Shown here piece after piece: positions 44,887 to 53,653 of a DNA stretch of 64,000 nucleotides. The stretch's first letter is position 1, and the number at the start of each line of letters is the position of its first letter. This DNA comes from Haloferula sp. BvORR071. GTDB lineage: Bacteria; Verrucomicrobiota; Verrucomicrobiia; Verrucomicrobiales; Akkermansiaceae. The DNA lies in the NCBI RefSeq assembly GCF_000739615.1, contig NZ_BATP01000023.1:186001-250000 (forward strand), read 5' to 3'. Position numbers and translations under genes: made by a program. The notes below the pieces were generated by a model. It was not told the DNA's origin. It made no database searches and saw only the letters and a list, made by a program, of their open reading frames with translations.

Positions 44887-45738
44887 TCAGCGGCGCTGCT
44901 CGGAAGGCCGCCAGCCGATCCACTTCTTGAAGGTGTTCGAAAAGGTGTGCGGATTCGTGTAGCCGATCTGGCGAGTGATGGTTTCCACCTTCTCGTCGGT
45001 GGTCGCCAGCAAGTGCCTCGCCTGCTGCATGCGCAGGAAGGTCACCTGCTGCATTGGGCTGCGTCCCAGCTCGTTCCGGCACAGGCGGCGCAGGTGCTCC
45101 TTGCAGACGCACGCGCGGTGCGCGAGTTCCTCCAAGGACCACGGATACTCCAGGGAGTTCTGCACCTGCTCCCATAGCTTCCACAACCGGGCATCCGCCT
45201 GGTGCGGCTGGGCGAAACGCAGGACGTAGGAGTGGATCAGCTCTGTCCACAGGTGCAGCATCGCCGGCGCGGCATCACCCTTGCATTCGGCATGCAGCCC
45301 TTGGATCGCATTTAGCAAGGGCTGGGGATCATAGGCCCCGAGCACTGGCGAAGCGGCGGAGACGATCGGATTCGACTCCCGCGACTCGCGGTAGCGGACC
45401 CAGCACATCAGCCACGGTTCCTTGCCCGTCGCCTTCATCGCATTGCTCACGAAGGGCGGCAGCAGGCAGGCATGCCCCGCCGCGACCCGCTTCCACTGGC
45501 CGTCCACCTTCACCAGCCCGCTGCCACTCAGACAGGCGAGCATGAAGGTCCCGGACTGGTCCGGCCGCGACATCTCATACGGCTCGCGCATTTCCAGCAG
45601 CCCGAGGTGCGCGATGTGGTGCTGCGCCAGCAAAGGACACAAGGGACTGGCCAAGATCCAGTCGCGCGCATCGATCTCATCCCCCCGCACCACATGGCTG
45701 CGGATAATCTCGGCTTCGGCGGTCGACGAAGTGGGCAT
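44887..45738 (-). CDS. AraC-family transcriptional regulator
   Basis: This 283-residue protein has an N-terminal cupin-like sensing domain (residues ~20-150, with HHIAHLGLLEMREPYEM and AGHACLLPPFV) and a C-terminal AraC DNA-binding domain with two helix-turn-helix motifs (SLEELAHRACVCKEHLRRLCR and ITRQIGYTNPHTFSNTFKKWIG). The start ATG 45738 is preceded by a strong GGAAGGA ribosome site. It is divergent from a cupin gene and upstream of the large ThuA/PVC gene in the same direction. It probably controls one or both, in response to a sugar-type ligand. Confidence 0.92.
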   Translation of the reverse strand: MPTSSTAEAEIIRSHVVRGDEIDARDWILASPLCPLLAQHHIAHLGLLEMREPYEMSRPDQSGTFMLACLSGSGLVKVDGQWKRVAAGHACLLPPFVSNAMKATGKEPWLMCWVRYRESRESNPIVSAASPVLGAYDPQPLLNAIQGLHAECKGDAAPAMLHLWTELIHSYVLRFAQPHQADARLWKLWEQVQNSLEYPWSLEELAHRACVCKEHLRRLCRNELGRSPMQQVTFLRMQQARHLLATTDEKVETITRQIGYTNPHTFSNTFKKWIGWRPSEQRR

Positions 45739-45786
45739 TCCTTCCAGCCTAGCCGGAAGCCGCCCGGGATCAAGGACGGGAAATGT

Positions 45787-45801
45787 GGATATTCGATATC
45801 C
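45787..45801. promoter_or_regulatory. Palindromic operator candidate between AraC and cupin genes
   Basis: GGATAT-tcg-ATATCC is a perfect six-base inverted repeat with a three-base centre in the divergent intergenic region, 49 bases from the AraC start and 60 from the cupin start. Its position suits regulation of both genes. AraC proteins usually bind direct repeats, so another factor could be involved. Confidence 0.4.
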
Positions 45802-45860
45802 CGACTCGCACCTGAATAGCTTGTCGCCCCCCGCAGCCATCGTAAGAGTGCAGATCCGAT

Positions 45861-46301
45861 ATGAAGCGCTTCGTCCAAGAAGGTGAGCAATACTATGAAA
45901 CCAACCCCTGGACCCACAACGAATGGCTCGTCCGCCCCGACCTCGTCGCCGCGGAAAATCTCCTGATGGTCCGCGCAACCATGCCCCCCGGCCACTGCCA
46001 CCCCTTCCACCGCCACCCGCACCGCGAAGAGATCATCCACGTCGTCTCCGGCCGCGCCGAACAGTGGGTGGACGGCGAATACCGCATCCTCGGCCCCGGC
46101 GAGATCGCCCACCTACCAGCCGGAGTCGTCCATGCGACCTACAATCCCTTCGATGAGACCTTGGTCTTCCATGCAATCCTCTCGCCAGCAAAGCTGGAAG
46201 AAGGCTTGGAAGCCGCCCCGGATCCAGAGGATGTGTCCGCTGAAGAACCTTGGCGCTCGATTCGCAGTGGCATGACACCTTGCAAGATGCTGGGGGAGTG
46301 A
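45861..46301 (+). CDS. Cupin-domain protein
   Basis: This 146-residue single-domain cupin has motif 1 as GHCHPFHRHPHREEIIHVVSG, with His and Glu metal ligands, and motif 2 as GPGEIAHLPAGVVHAT. Small cupins of this kind bind a metal and act as isomerases, dioxygenases or sugar-related proteins. It is divergent from the AraC regulator, which suggests joint regulation with carbohydrate functions. The C-terminal ~25 residues are acidic then basic and lie outside the barrel. Confidence 0.88.
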   Translation: MKRFVQEGEQYYETNPWTHNEWLVRPDLVAAENLLMVRATMPPGHCHPFHRHPHREEIIHVVSGRAEQWVDGEYRILGPGEIAHLPAGVVHATYNPFDETLVFHAILSPAKLEEGLEAAPDPEDVSAEEPWRSIRSGMTPCKMLGE

Positions 46302-46329
46302 GTGCGCCGCCCTGAAGCCCGACACGGAC

Positions 46330-46833
46330 CTATTCAGTAGCGTTCTCCGGATCTTGCTGTGAAGCACCGCGAACCTTCTCAATGCCCGCAAGGAATTCCG
46401 CAGGGACACCATGCAACTTGCCTCCAAGAAGGGCATCGCGATCAAGACCAAGCCTCCCGTCTGCTCCGGTGCCGCAAAAGTGCTTTTCTGCGCCGGTTGA
46501 ATGGAAAATCCAGATGGTGGATTCATCCTGAATGTATACACACCAAGGTTCCTTCGGATCGATATAACCTTCGACGCTCTTGAGGTCGGTAACCGCACCG
46601 GGATGCTGCGTTTCAGAGAGAGGTTTCAGCCGAGTCTCAACGTTGATTTCTCCATTCTTGTCTTCAAATACTTTCACCCAACATCCCGATTGACCGATGG
46701 GATAGTATCCCACCTTCTCCACCATACGAGAGTATGCAGAACTCTTTGGAGGATGGAGGGCTCGCGAGCTCCAAAGCTGCACTCCAACCAACGCGACGAT
46801 CGCAGCAATGACAGGTACCCATATTCGCTTCAT
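46330..46833 (-). CDS. Small membrane-anchored or secreted protein, unknown
   Basis: This 167-residue protein has an uncleaved-looking N-terminal membrane helix (KRIWVPVIAAIVALVGVQLW). The rest is soluble, with three Cys (GQSGCW, EPWCVY and HFCGTG) that could form disulphides. No family was recognised. Its base composition is visibly lower in GC than its neighbours, which may mean recent acquisition. The start at 46833 was chosen because it puts the hydrophobic helix at the N-terminus. Confidence 0.6.
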   Translation of the reverse strand: MKRIWVPVIAAIVALVGVQLWSSRALHPPKSSAYSRMVEKVGYYPIGQSGCWVKVFEDKNGEINVETRLKPLSETQHPGAVTDLKSVEGYIDPKEPWCVYIQDESTIWIFHSTGAEKHFCGTGADGRLGLDRDALLGGKLHGVPAEFLAGIEKVRGASQQDPENATE

Positions 46834-46989
46834 GACAAGCAGCCCCACCCCGGAGTCGATTACTGACAAAAAAGAGGTATCGCATGGTAGGATGCAAGCG
46901 GGAATCAAATGACGCAATCGGGGTCTGCTGATCCGGAAAATCTGACAATGTGCCCAATGCCGGAGAACGATCAGAGCAACAGCAGCCGG

Positions 46990-47433
46990 TCAATCCCCCA
47001 GCCCCCACGGACGCAGGCGCTCACCGGCATACTTGCGGAGCGCCTCGCGTTTCCCTTCAGGCAAGCGCGTCGCGATCCGCTCCACGCTATCGGCCGCCAG
47101 GACGCGCACATCGTGCCGCAATCCCGAGCGGATTTCCATCAGCTTGCCGCGGCTTGCTCCCAGTTCTTCCCGCACTGCCGCTTGTTCCTCCGGCGTCAGG
47201 TCGAGGCGCTTTGACAAGTCCCGCTCCACGCGATCGACGAAGCGCTTCGCCGGGCCCTCTGCCACGAGCGAATTGCGCAAGCTGGCCTGCAGGCGTTTTA
47301 CCGTTACCACCCCGGTGATACCGACACCTGCCGCCACACCGAGAAAGAATACCAGAGCCAAGAGCAACAGGGCCTTGAGCCGGTTGCGTCCCTTCTTCGG
47401 CATCGCGGGATCGGGAGCTACGACATCGTTCAT
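46990..47433 (-). CDS. CnrX/Spy-like periplasmic sensor, membrane-anchored
   Basis: This 147-residue protein has one N-terminal membrane helix (residues ~20-42) and a periplasmic all-helical domain with LDLTPEEQAAVREELG, the LTxxQ-type motif of Spy/CpxP/CnrX/ZraP proteins. In CnrX-type systems such a domain binds metal and releases the anti-sigma factor. It is the last gene of a four-gene operon with a sigma factor and a small membrane protein, and its ATG overlaps the TGA of that protein (ATGA). The metal or stress signal is not visible; no metal-binding His/Met cluster stands out. Confidence 0.7.
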   Translation of the reverse strand: MNDVVAPDPAMPKKGRNRLKALLLLALVFFLGVAAGVGITGVVTVKRLQASLRNSLVAEGPAKRFVDRVERDLSKRLDLTPEEQAAVREELGASRGKLMEIRSGLRHDVRVLAADSVERIATRLPEGKREALRKYAGERLRPWGLGD

Positions 47434-47714
47434 AGGGCAAATTCAAAGAGGAAGGAAACAGCCTCGGAACTACCGTAACCCTCGTAGGCAAGCCCCGCGG
47501 CAACAAGCAGCAGCACCACGAAGGCCGGCTTGAACCAGCGCCGGGCGAACAGACCCGCGACTTCATCGGCCAGCGTGGGCAGGGCGTCGGAATGAACCGG
47601 GCGCGCTCGCAATGCTGCAAGCACCGGTGCAGCCACGTCGATTTCCGGTGCAACCGCCTGGCTTGCCCCGCTCACCAGATCGGACCAATTCTTGTTCTTC
47701 TCAGGTTCCGTCAT
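47430..47714 (-). CDS. Small single-pass protein, likely anti-sigma factor
   Basis: This 94-residue protein has a cytoplasmic N-terminal part (residues 1-~60) with a short amphipathic segment, and one membrane helix near residues 66-84 (FVVLLLVAAGLAYEGY). It lies directly after an ECF sigma gene, overlapping it by 14 bases, and overlaps the CnrX-like gene by ATGA. Size and topology resemble CnrY-type anti-sigma factors. No zinc-binding HxxxCxxC motif is present, so it is not a ZAS-type anti-sigma. The role is inferred from context. Confidence 0.6.
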   Translation of the reverse strand: MTEPEKNKNWSDLVSGASQAVAPEIDVAAPVLAALRARPVHSDALPTLADEVAGLFARRWFKPAFVVLLLVAAGLAYEGYGSSEAVSFLFEFAL

Positions 47715-48252
47715 AGCCATGGCGTGAGAGGATTTTGCGCAGCGCATGTCGCGCGCGGAAGGCTTTGATTTTGGCTTTTGCACGGCTCCAGCCGAAGTGC
47801 TCGGCGGCCTCGGCCATGCTCATGCCGTGAAGGTGGACCAGAGTCAGCAAGGCTTGTTCATCCGCGGGAAGCTCCGCCAGCAAGGCGCGCGCCTCGTCCA
47901 GCGCGGTATTCGCCGGATCGTCCGCGGCTTCCGCTCCCGCCACAGCTTCCGGCACCCGGTCGGTGAAAACCAGTGGCTGGCGCTTGCGCCGCCGGCAATA
48001 TTCCAAGCCGCTGCGCGCCGCGATCCGCTTCAGCCAGTGTAAGAATGGCTGCTCCGGCACCCAGCCCGGCAGCGCCTGCCATGCCTTCACAAAGCTCTCC
48101 TGCACCAGATCCTCCAGATCGGCGGGCGTGGCGGCGAAGCGGTGCAGCATGGCGGCGAGCACGGGCTGATACTTGGTGACGATCTCCCCGAAGGCGGCCG
48201 TATCTCCGGAACGCGCGCGGAGAATCGGGTCCAGATCGGGATCATCGCTCAT
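47701..48252 (-). CDS. ECF-type RNA polymerase sigma factor
   Basis: This 183-residue sigma-70 family protein has region 2 at about residues 20-70 (FGEIVTKYQPVLAAML and DLEDLVQESFVKAW) and region 4 at about 125-178 (LPADEQALLTLVHLHGMSMAEAAEHFGWSRAKAKI). There is no region 1 or 3, as expected of ECF factors. It should direct transcription of its own operon and perhaps envelope genes once the membrane partner releases it. It starts 12 bases after the Spy-like gene and overlaps the downstream anti-sigma candidate. Confidence 0.92.
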   Translation of the reverse strand: MSDDPDLDPILRARSGDTAAFGEIVTKYQPVLAAMLHRFAATPADLEDLVQESFVKAWQALPGWVPEQPFLHWLKRIAARSGLEYCRRRKRQPLVFTDRVPEAVAGAEAADDPANTALDEARALLAELPADEQALLTLVHLHGMSMAEAAEHFGWSRAKAKIKAFRARHALRKILSRHGYDGT

Positions 48253-48264
48253 TGCGGGGCGACC

Positions 48265-48738
48265 TCATTCACCGACCTTGGCGAAGCGCGCGTCGATCAG
48301 ATTCTCGATCTCGGCCCAAGCGGACTCGATCTTGGAGACCTGATCCGCGGTCAGGATCGGCTTCACCTTGGTGGCGATCTCCGCGATCAGCAGGGCGCGA
48401 TGTTCAGCAGAGGTGCCAACCGCCTTGGCTGCTGCCTTGGCCTCGGCCGAGTCGGCACCGTGCTCTTTCACGGCATCGCGCATCGAATCGCGCGTGGTTT
48501 TGGACTCGTCCCACTGGTCCTTGATGCGGCTCGTGTAGCCCTTGAGCACACCGCGGATCTCCTGCTTCTGGCTATCGGTAAGAGCCAGGCTTTCGCGGAA
48601 GGTGGCGAAACGACCCGCCAGCATCTTGCGCAGCGGGTGGGAACCCTCTCCCGTGGTGGCCGCTTTCAAGGGACCGGCAGCAAGCGATAAACCGGCAAGG
48701 ACGGAAGCAAGTCCGACGCAAACGGTGATGATTTTCAT
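48265..48738 (-). CDS. Secreted Spy/LTXXQ-like periplasmic protein
   Basis: This 157-residue protein has a signal peptide (residues ~1-26) and a helical body with two LTxxQ-like sites, SLALTDSQKQEI near residue 50 and PILTADQVSKI near residue 130. Spy/CpxP relatives are periplasmic chaperones or stress sensors. It opens the four-gene unit with the ECF sigma factor, the putative anti-sigma and the CnrX-like protein, and could be a regulon member or a second sensor. Confidence 0.75.
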   Translation of the reverse strand: MKIITVCVGLASVLAGLSLAAGPLKAATTGEGSHPLRKMLAGRFATFRESLALTDSQKQEIRGVLKGYTSRIKDQWDESKTTRDSMRDAVKEHGADSAEAKAAAKAVGTSAEHRALLIAEIATKVKPILTADQVSKIESAWAEIENLIDARFAKVGE

Positions 48739-48906
48739 GTTCGGTTCAGGTTGGTGATTGATTCGAAACCGGCAGGCTCGAGAGCCCGCCCTTCATCTAC
48801 CCGAATGCCGACAAGGGGAAGGTGGTTACAGAATTCTGAAAAAACTCCCGGGCGCTTCAGCCAGAGGAGTGCCAGGACAGCTACCCGGGAAGAGACACGC
48901 GAACCC

Positions 48907-48967
48907 TTGGCTCGTTGGAATAGGTCCCATGGGAGATACGCATCCCATCGGACCTATTCCGAGCCAA
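48907..48967. repeat. Long imperfect palindrome forming a ~24-bp stem
   Basis: TTGGCTC, GGAATAGGTCC and ATGGGA on the left pair with TCCCAT, GGACCTATTCC and GAGCCAA on the right, interrupted only by a GTT bulge and one C-C mismatch; the loop is eight bases. It lies just past the stop codon of the giant gene at 48991 and could end its transcript. Neither side has a proper T-tract immediately after the stem, so an intrinsic terminator is not certain; mRNA stabilisation or a mobile palindrome are alternatives. Confidence 0.7.
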
Positions 48968-48990
48968 CGAACAGCATTGCCACAAAAAGC

Positions 48991-51900
48991 CTAGTATTTC
49001 ACGCGGAAGAAGCGCTGTCCCACGCCCGCCTTGCCACGGATCGTCACGCGCTCGTGCTGGTCATTCTCCAGCACCACGCCGATCTCCACACCGGGATCGT
49101 CCTTCACGGACTGCCAGACCTGTAGGTCCGCACTCGACTCCACATCGAAGGCCGCTGAGCCATCACGGGGACGCAGGAAGCAGACGCCGGAGCCGGCAGG
49201 GCCGGAGATGAGTCCCAGCGGGGCACCACCAGCCTGCACCCCAAGCTGCGCTTCGAGCCAATCCGGTAAGCCGTCCCCATCCGAATCGGCAACGGCAGCG
49301 AACGCCTTGGCCGCGAAACCGGACTCTTCGAGGCGATCTTCAGGCGGCCACTGCCCTCCTCCCCACGCGGCACCGAAGCTGGCGGAAGGAAGATAGCGCA
49401 GCCGCAGCGCAGGCTGGGCAATCGAATCCGCAGGCAGATCCACGAGCAGGGACCCTGCGGCCGGAGCAGCGCCCGGCCCTGTCCAGCCATGATGACCTTC
49501 CCGCCAAGCGATCGCGCGCCATAGACCGGGCTCGATCTCCGCCTCCACTACAACCAGCACGTCCGGCGGTGGCAAAACGGCGGAGTCCACCCGGACCTTT
49601 CCATTCTCATGGACCGCAGTTGCAAAGGGTGCCGCTGGATTGAGACGATTCGCCACGTAGTCATCGAAGTCAGCGATACCGTTGCCATCGTGATCCTCCT
49701 TCGGACCGGCTTGAGCGAGTCTGAGACCTTGGAAGTAACGCCAGGAGGAGAAGTCGCCGAGCGCCGTCTTCGGCCACTTGGTTACCACGCCATCCTGCAG
49801 GGTGAAGACGCTGTCGCCCACAATCTCCGCACCGAAAAGGTCGCCGTATGCCTCATTGTCGAACTCGGTGGAGAAGCGCGCGGTCGCCGCATGCGAACCA
49901 TCGGACTCAGAAAGCAGGATGAGATCGCGCAGGCTGCGCATCGAGACCATGCCGCTGCCGGCACCGATCGGCCCCTGATAACTCATGAAGTTGCCCTTGA
50001 AGGGTTGGCTCCACTTCATCTGCATGGTGGACCAATCGTAAGCGCGCAGGTGCAGCTCATTGCCTACGATAAGGCTGGAATCACCCGCGGCGAGTTCGCC
50101 GCTGGTACCGGTCGGCAGCGGCAGCTTGCCCTTGGCCTTCGCTCCGATCTTGAAGCCGAAGACCTTGCCCTTGGTGTAATCAATGCTCTTGCCGGGCGGC
50201 CGCTTGCCGGGCGCCGAGACGTAGAGCAGGTCGCCCTTGAAAACCAAGCCGGTGCCGAGGCCGGAGTTCTTGCCACCGGCCTTGCGGAAGGCGCTCTTGA
50301 AGTCAGCCCAGCGGAAGACCTCGACCTGCGAACCCGCGGGCTTGCCGAGGTCCATGCCGGGAATGCCAATCGCGAAGTAGTTGGCATTCGAGGCCAGCGT
50401 CTCTCCGAAGCCGGGCAGCTTGCCCTTGTAGGTGAGCACGGCGAGTGGCTGGCCGGTGGAGATCGAGAAGATCTCCGCGGTGCCGGTCTCGCCACCTGCC
50501 ACCCGCGAGATGATCAAGACCTTGTCGCCCTGGGCAATGGCGTTGATGCCGAACATGCGGTTCGACAGCGGCACCGGATCACTGATCCGGCGCAGCAGAT
50601 TGCCACTAGCCGCGTCGATGACATCCACGCGATGGGTCGGGCCCGGGAGGAACAGCCCATAGGGATTGCCAGAGTAGGCGGCCAGCTTGCCGTCATTGGC
50701 CCTGATGCCGAAGAGCTTGGGATTTCCTGCACCCGCGGGAGTGGTGGCCACCACAGTGCCGAGATGCGCGGCGGCGATGGGGATCCCGGAAACCATCGGC
50801 AGGATCTTCATTCCGGTGAGAGGCGGAATGCCGGGAGCTTCGATCTTGGCCCCGATCCGGAATTCCGGCCTGTGGATAGGACCATTGTCGGGCTGGACGC
50901 GATAAGGCACACCAACCGTGCTGCCATCCATCGGCAGGCTGACCGGGTTGGGATCCAGCGTCATCTTCGCGTAGGCCGTGCTATTCGCGTCGAGGTGATA
51001 GAGTGAGACCTGTACCGGGACATTGGTCTTTTCGACCGCGTACAGCGCGAAGCTTGCGCCATCGTGCGATTGCTCGACGGCTTGGTTGATCAACTGCACC
51101 GCAGGCCGGGTGCGCCGGTCGCTCAGCAAGCGCAGGCGGAAGCGGAGGCCGGTGTCCATGCTACCGGGAATCGGGACGACCTCGTAGTCCCGCAGCACGA
51201 TGCCGCCGCTGCCATCCACGGCGACTTGCTCGATCGCGCTGGTGGTTTCCGCGAGGTAGTCCGGTCCATCGATCAGCGCTCCGGTCGCGAGGTCGTAGGC
51301 CTTCGGATCATAGCCACCCCCATACCAAATGCTATCGCCCACGGCACCCGCATCGAATTCCGCGGTCTGCTCCCAAAGAGTCTCGCGGGTCGGAATATCG
51401 ATGGCGACCACTCTGCCAGTGGCCCCGAAGAGAAACATGTCGCCGCGGATGGCGATCGGAGTGGCATACGCGTAATTTCCCAATTGCATCTGCCAGACCG
51501 GTGCCAGCGTGGCGGGATCGAAAACACCGAGGAAGCCGGCAGTCTGCGAGGAAAGCGAATGGCTCCCCCAGGAAGCAATGAGGTAGCGGCCATCACTGAT
51601 GAAGGTCGGATCATTGCCGTTGGAATGAGGCGGAGGATTCGGGAACGCCGTGCCGCCCGCTGGCCCGCCTATCGCGATGGTCCGGGCCGCCCAGTCACTG
51701 GAATTGCCGCTCGGAGAATAGCTGACCAGCGCACGGCCACCCCCGAGCAGCACAATGTCGCGGATGAAGCCGGGGATGGGGAAGCTGGCAGAGCTGAGCA
51801 CCGCGCCGGTCTGGCGATTGAGGCGGGCGAGGATGATGTTCCCGTTCTGGAGATACTGCACCTCGATGCTGTCCGGCGTGGAGAGGAATTCCGCTGCCGA

Positions 51901-53520
51901 CTCGAACAGACCGAAGACCGGAACGCTGGTGATACCGCGCAGGGCGCCGCTGGCATTATCCCAGATGCAGATCTTCTCCGGGCTGGTCGCCTGGGGCACC
52001 GCAGCAATGCCAACGGTAAGCTCGGGGTCACGCATCAAGGGAGTGGCCACAGTGAGTGGCGCTCCTGTGGAATTGAGCAGCTTCAGTTCGGTAAGCTGCA
52101 AGCCGCTGGCATCCACAATCAGATGACCGCGATGGATCTCCGGCAGATACATCCCCTGGGGCTCGGAAAAGATCAGCCCGATGGTCTCGTGCGACTCTGG
52201 CACCAGATCGGCGAGCACCTCCACTTCAAGGGTCGCTTCGCTTGATCCGGCGGGGAAGTTCACGACCTTGTTGATCGCCACGTAGTCCACATCCGCAGTC
52301 GCGGATCCACCGGCGCTGCGGACACGCACGGAGAGTGGACCATCCGAAGGGCGATCGAGCTTCAAGGTGACTTTCTGTTTGCCGCCATGGTCCTTGAGAT
52401 GGATGCCGCCGGGCATGGTCAGGATCGGCCGGGACAGCGCGGGCACGTAGTAGTCCGTGACGTTTTGGCCCTCGGAGAAGCAGCCCTCCGCAGTGGCGAT
52501 CAGCTCACCGAAGGGATTGTCGAATAGTGCCGGGCGATCGGGGCTGCCGCGGAATTCCATCTGCCACTGGCCACCCGCACCCTTGCGCCACATCTGGAGT
52601 TCCGCCCCTCCGGAGCTGACACTTTCCAGATAACCCTGGACCCAGAGTTCATTGCCACGCGCGGTCATATACCTCGGTGTCTTGATCGCACCCGCCACGC
52701 CATCGCCGAGGAAGGTCGATGCGCCGGTGTTTACGTCCATCGCCAGAATCTTGCCGTTCGCGAAGTGGAACTGCGTGTCGGAAGCGAAGGCATACATCGG
52801 ATCCGCGACCATGAAGCCGCCCACAGTCGCTTCGCCCTTCTTGGCGGAAGTCGTGGAATCCACCGCGACCAGCTTGTTCTGGTTCTCCAAGGGATTGTAG
52901 AAATGGAAGGCCAGCCAGCCATCTCCGGCCCCGATCAGGTTCAGCGTGGAGAAATTCCCGAGGGCCGAGAGATCGTAGGTCGATTCGGTGATCGTCCGAG
53001 TAGTCGCATTGAAACGCAGCAGCTTGATCGGGCTGCTGAGATATTGGCTGGAAACGATGCAGCCGTCCTCCTGACGCAGCTCCTTCAACGAAGAGAGGCT
53101 GGTCGTCATCGGATAGGAGACAACCAGCTGCTGAGTGGCCACATCCAGCACGCGGAAGTCCTCCGGAAAGGAATCGCCGTTTTGATCGTTGTAGCCGTAA
53201 ACAAGACCTTTCGCCACACCCTTGGGTAGGAATCCAGCGGGATAGGTGCTGGTCTGCACGCTCGCGGCGCTGCCATCGACCGGCATGGCATAGCGGGAGA
53301 TCGTGACTTGCCGATTGCCGTCCGCGTAGCTCAGTGCGCGATAAACCGCATGCTGCTCCGCGCCGATAAAGGATTGCAGGTAATCCGTCGGCACCGTCTG
53401 CACCGGCGGATCCATCGGGGGCAGGGCCGCGGCCAAGGCCGGAGCCATCAGCACACAAGCAGCGGAAGCCCGCAGCCATGCGGGCGCAGGGAGAGAGAGG
53501 AGAGAAGCAAACATGACCAT
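48991..53520 (-). CDS. Giant secreted beta-rich protein with Calx-beta domain
   Basis: This 1509-residue protein has a signal peptide (residues ~1-32, ending near ALAAALP). It consists of several propeller-like or PQQ-like repeat arrays, a Calx-beta domain at about residues 375-475 (VTLKLDRPSDGPLSVRVRSAGGSATADVDYV) and a thrombospondin-3-like calcium site DSDGDGLPDWLE near residue 1420. The C-terminus ends in a short beta domain with ESSADLQVW and RFFRVKY, typical of secreted Verrucomicrobiota proteins. The ATG at 53520 or the one two codons later are both possible. It is probably surface-exposed; no catalytic residues were identified. Confidence 0.85.
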   Translation of the reverse strand: MVMFASLLSLPAPAWLRASAACVLMAPALAAALPPMDPPVQTVPTDYLQSFIGAEQHAVYRALSYADGNRQVTISRYAMPVDGSAASVQTSTYPAGFLPKGVAKGLVYGYNDQNGDSFPEDFRVLDVATQQLVVSYPMTTSLSSLKELRQEDGCIVSSQYLSSPIKLLRFNATTRTITESTYDLSALGNFSTLNLIGAGDGWLAFHFYNPLENQNKLVAVDSTTSAKKGEATVGGFMVADPMYAFASDTQFHFANGKILAMDVNTGASTFLGDGVAGAIKTPRYMTARGNELWVQGYLESVSSGGAELQMWRKGAGGQWQMEFRGSPDRPALFDNPFGELIATAEGCFSEGQNVTDYYVPALSRPILTMPGGIHLKDHGGKQKVTLKLDRPSDGPLSVRVRSAGGSATADVDYVAINKVVNFPAGSSEATLEVEVLADLVPESHETIGLIFSEPQGMYLPEIHRGHLIVDASGLQLTELKLLNSTGAPLTVATPLMRDPELTVGIAAVPQATSPEKICIWDNASGALRGITSVPVFGLFESAAEFLSTPDSIEVQYLQNGNIILARLNRQTGAVLSSASFPIPGFIRDIVLLGGGRALVSYSPSGNSSDWAARTIAIGGPAGGTAFPNPPPHSNGNDPTFISDGRYLIASWGSHSLSSQTAGFLGVFDPATLAPVWQMQLGNYAYATPIAIRGDMFLFGATGRVVAIDIPTRETLWEQTAEFDAGAVGDSIWYGGGYDPKAYDLATGALIDGPDYLAETTSAIEQVAVDGSGGIVLRDYEVVPIPGSMDTGLRFRLRLLSDRRTRPAVQLINQAVEQSHDGASFALYAVEKTNVPVQVSLYHLDANSTAYAKMTLDPNPVSLPMDGSTVGVPYRVQPDNGPIHRPEFRIGAKIEAPGIPPLTGMKILPMVSGIPIAAAHLGTVVATTPAGAGNPKLFGIRANDGKLAAYSGNPYGLFLPGPTHRVDVIDAASGNLLRRISDPVPLSNRMFGINAIAQGDKVLIISRVAGGETGTAEIFSISTGQPLAVLTYKGKLPGFGETLASNANYFAIGIPGMDLGKPAGSQVEVFRWADFKSAFRKAGGKNSGLGTGLVFKGDLLYVSAPGKRPPGKSIDYTKGKVFGFKIGAKAKGKLPLPTGTSGELAAGDSSLIVGNELHLRAYDWSTMQMKWSQPFKGNFMSYQGPIGAGSGMVSMRSLRDLILLSESDGSHAATARFSTEFDNEAYGDLFGAEIVGDSVFTLQDGVVTKWPKTALGDFSSWRYFQGLRLAQAGPKEDHDGNGIADFDDYVANRLNPAAPFATAVHENGKVRVDSAVLPPPDVLVVVEAEIEPGLWRAIAWREGHHGWTGPGAAPAAGSLLVDLPADSIAQPALRLRYLPSASFGAAWGGGQWPPEDRLEESGFAAKAFAAVADSDGDGLPDWLEAQLGVQAGGAPLGLISGPAGSGVCFLRPRDGSAAFDVESSADLQVWQSVKDDPGVEIGVVLENDQHERVTIRGKAGVGQRFFRVKY

Positions 53521-53608
53521 CGCCGGAGAGCCTTTGGGCGCGGAGGCTTCCCGAGACGAGTTATCTGGTCGATGTTATAGGTCCTCTTCGCGGAAAATTC
53601 ACAGAAAA

Positions 53609-53628
53609 GCCCGCTAAAAGGGCAAATT
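53609..53628 (-). terminator. Weak terminator after the homoserine dehydrogenase gene
   Basis: Read leftwards, GCCC, a seven-base loop, GGGC and then TTTTC follow the stop codon of the hom gene by about 30 bases. The stem is only four base pairs, so this is a low-confidence call. Confidence 0.3.
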
Positions 53629-53653
53629 GCAAACGTCCTCCGCCCTCCTCTGC

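Noticed and set aside
44783-45250. N-terminal extension of the ThuA/PVC protein
   Set aside because: It overlaps the AraC gene on the same strand in another frame and would hide the signal peptide.
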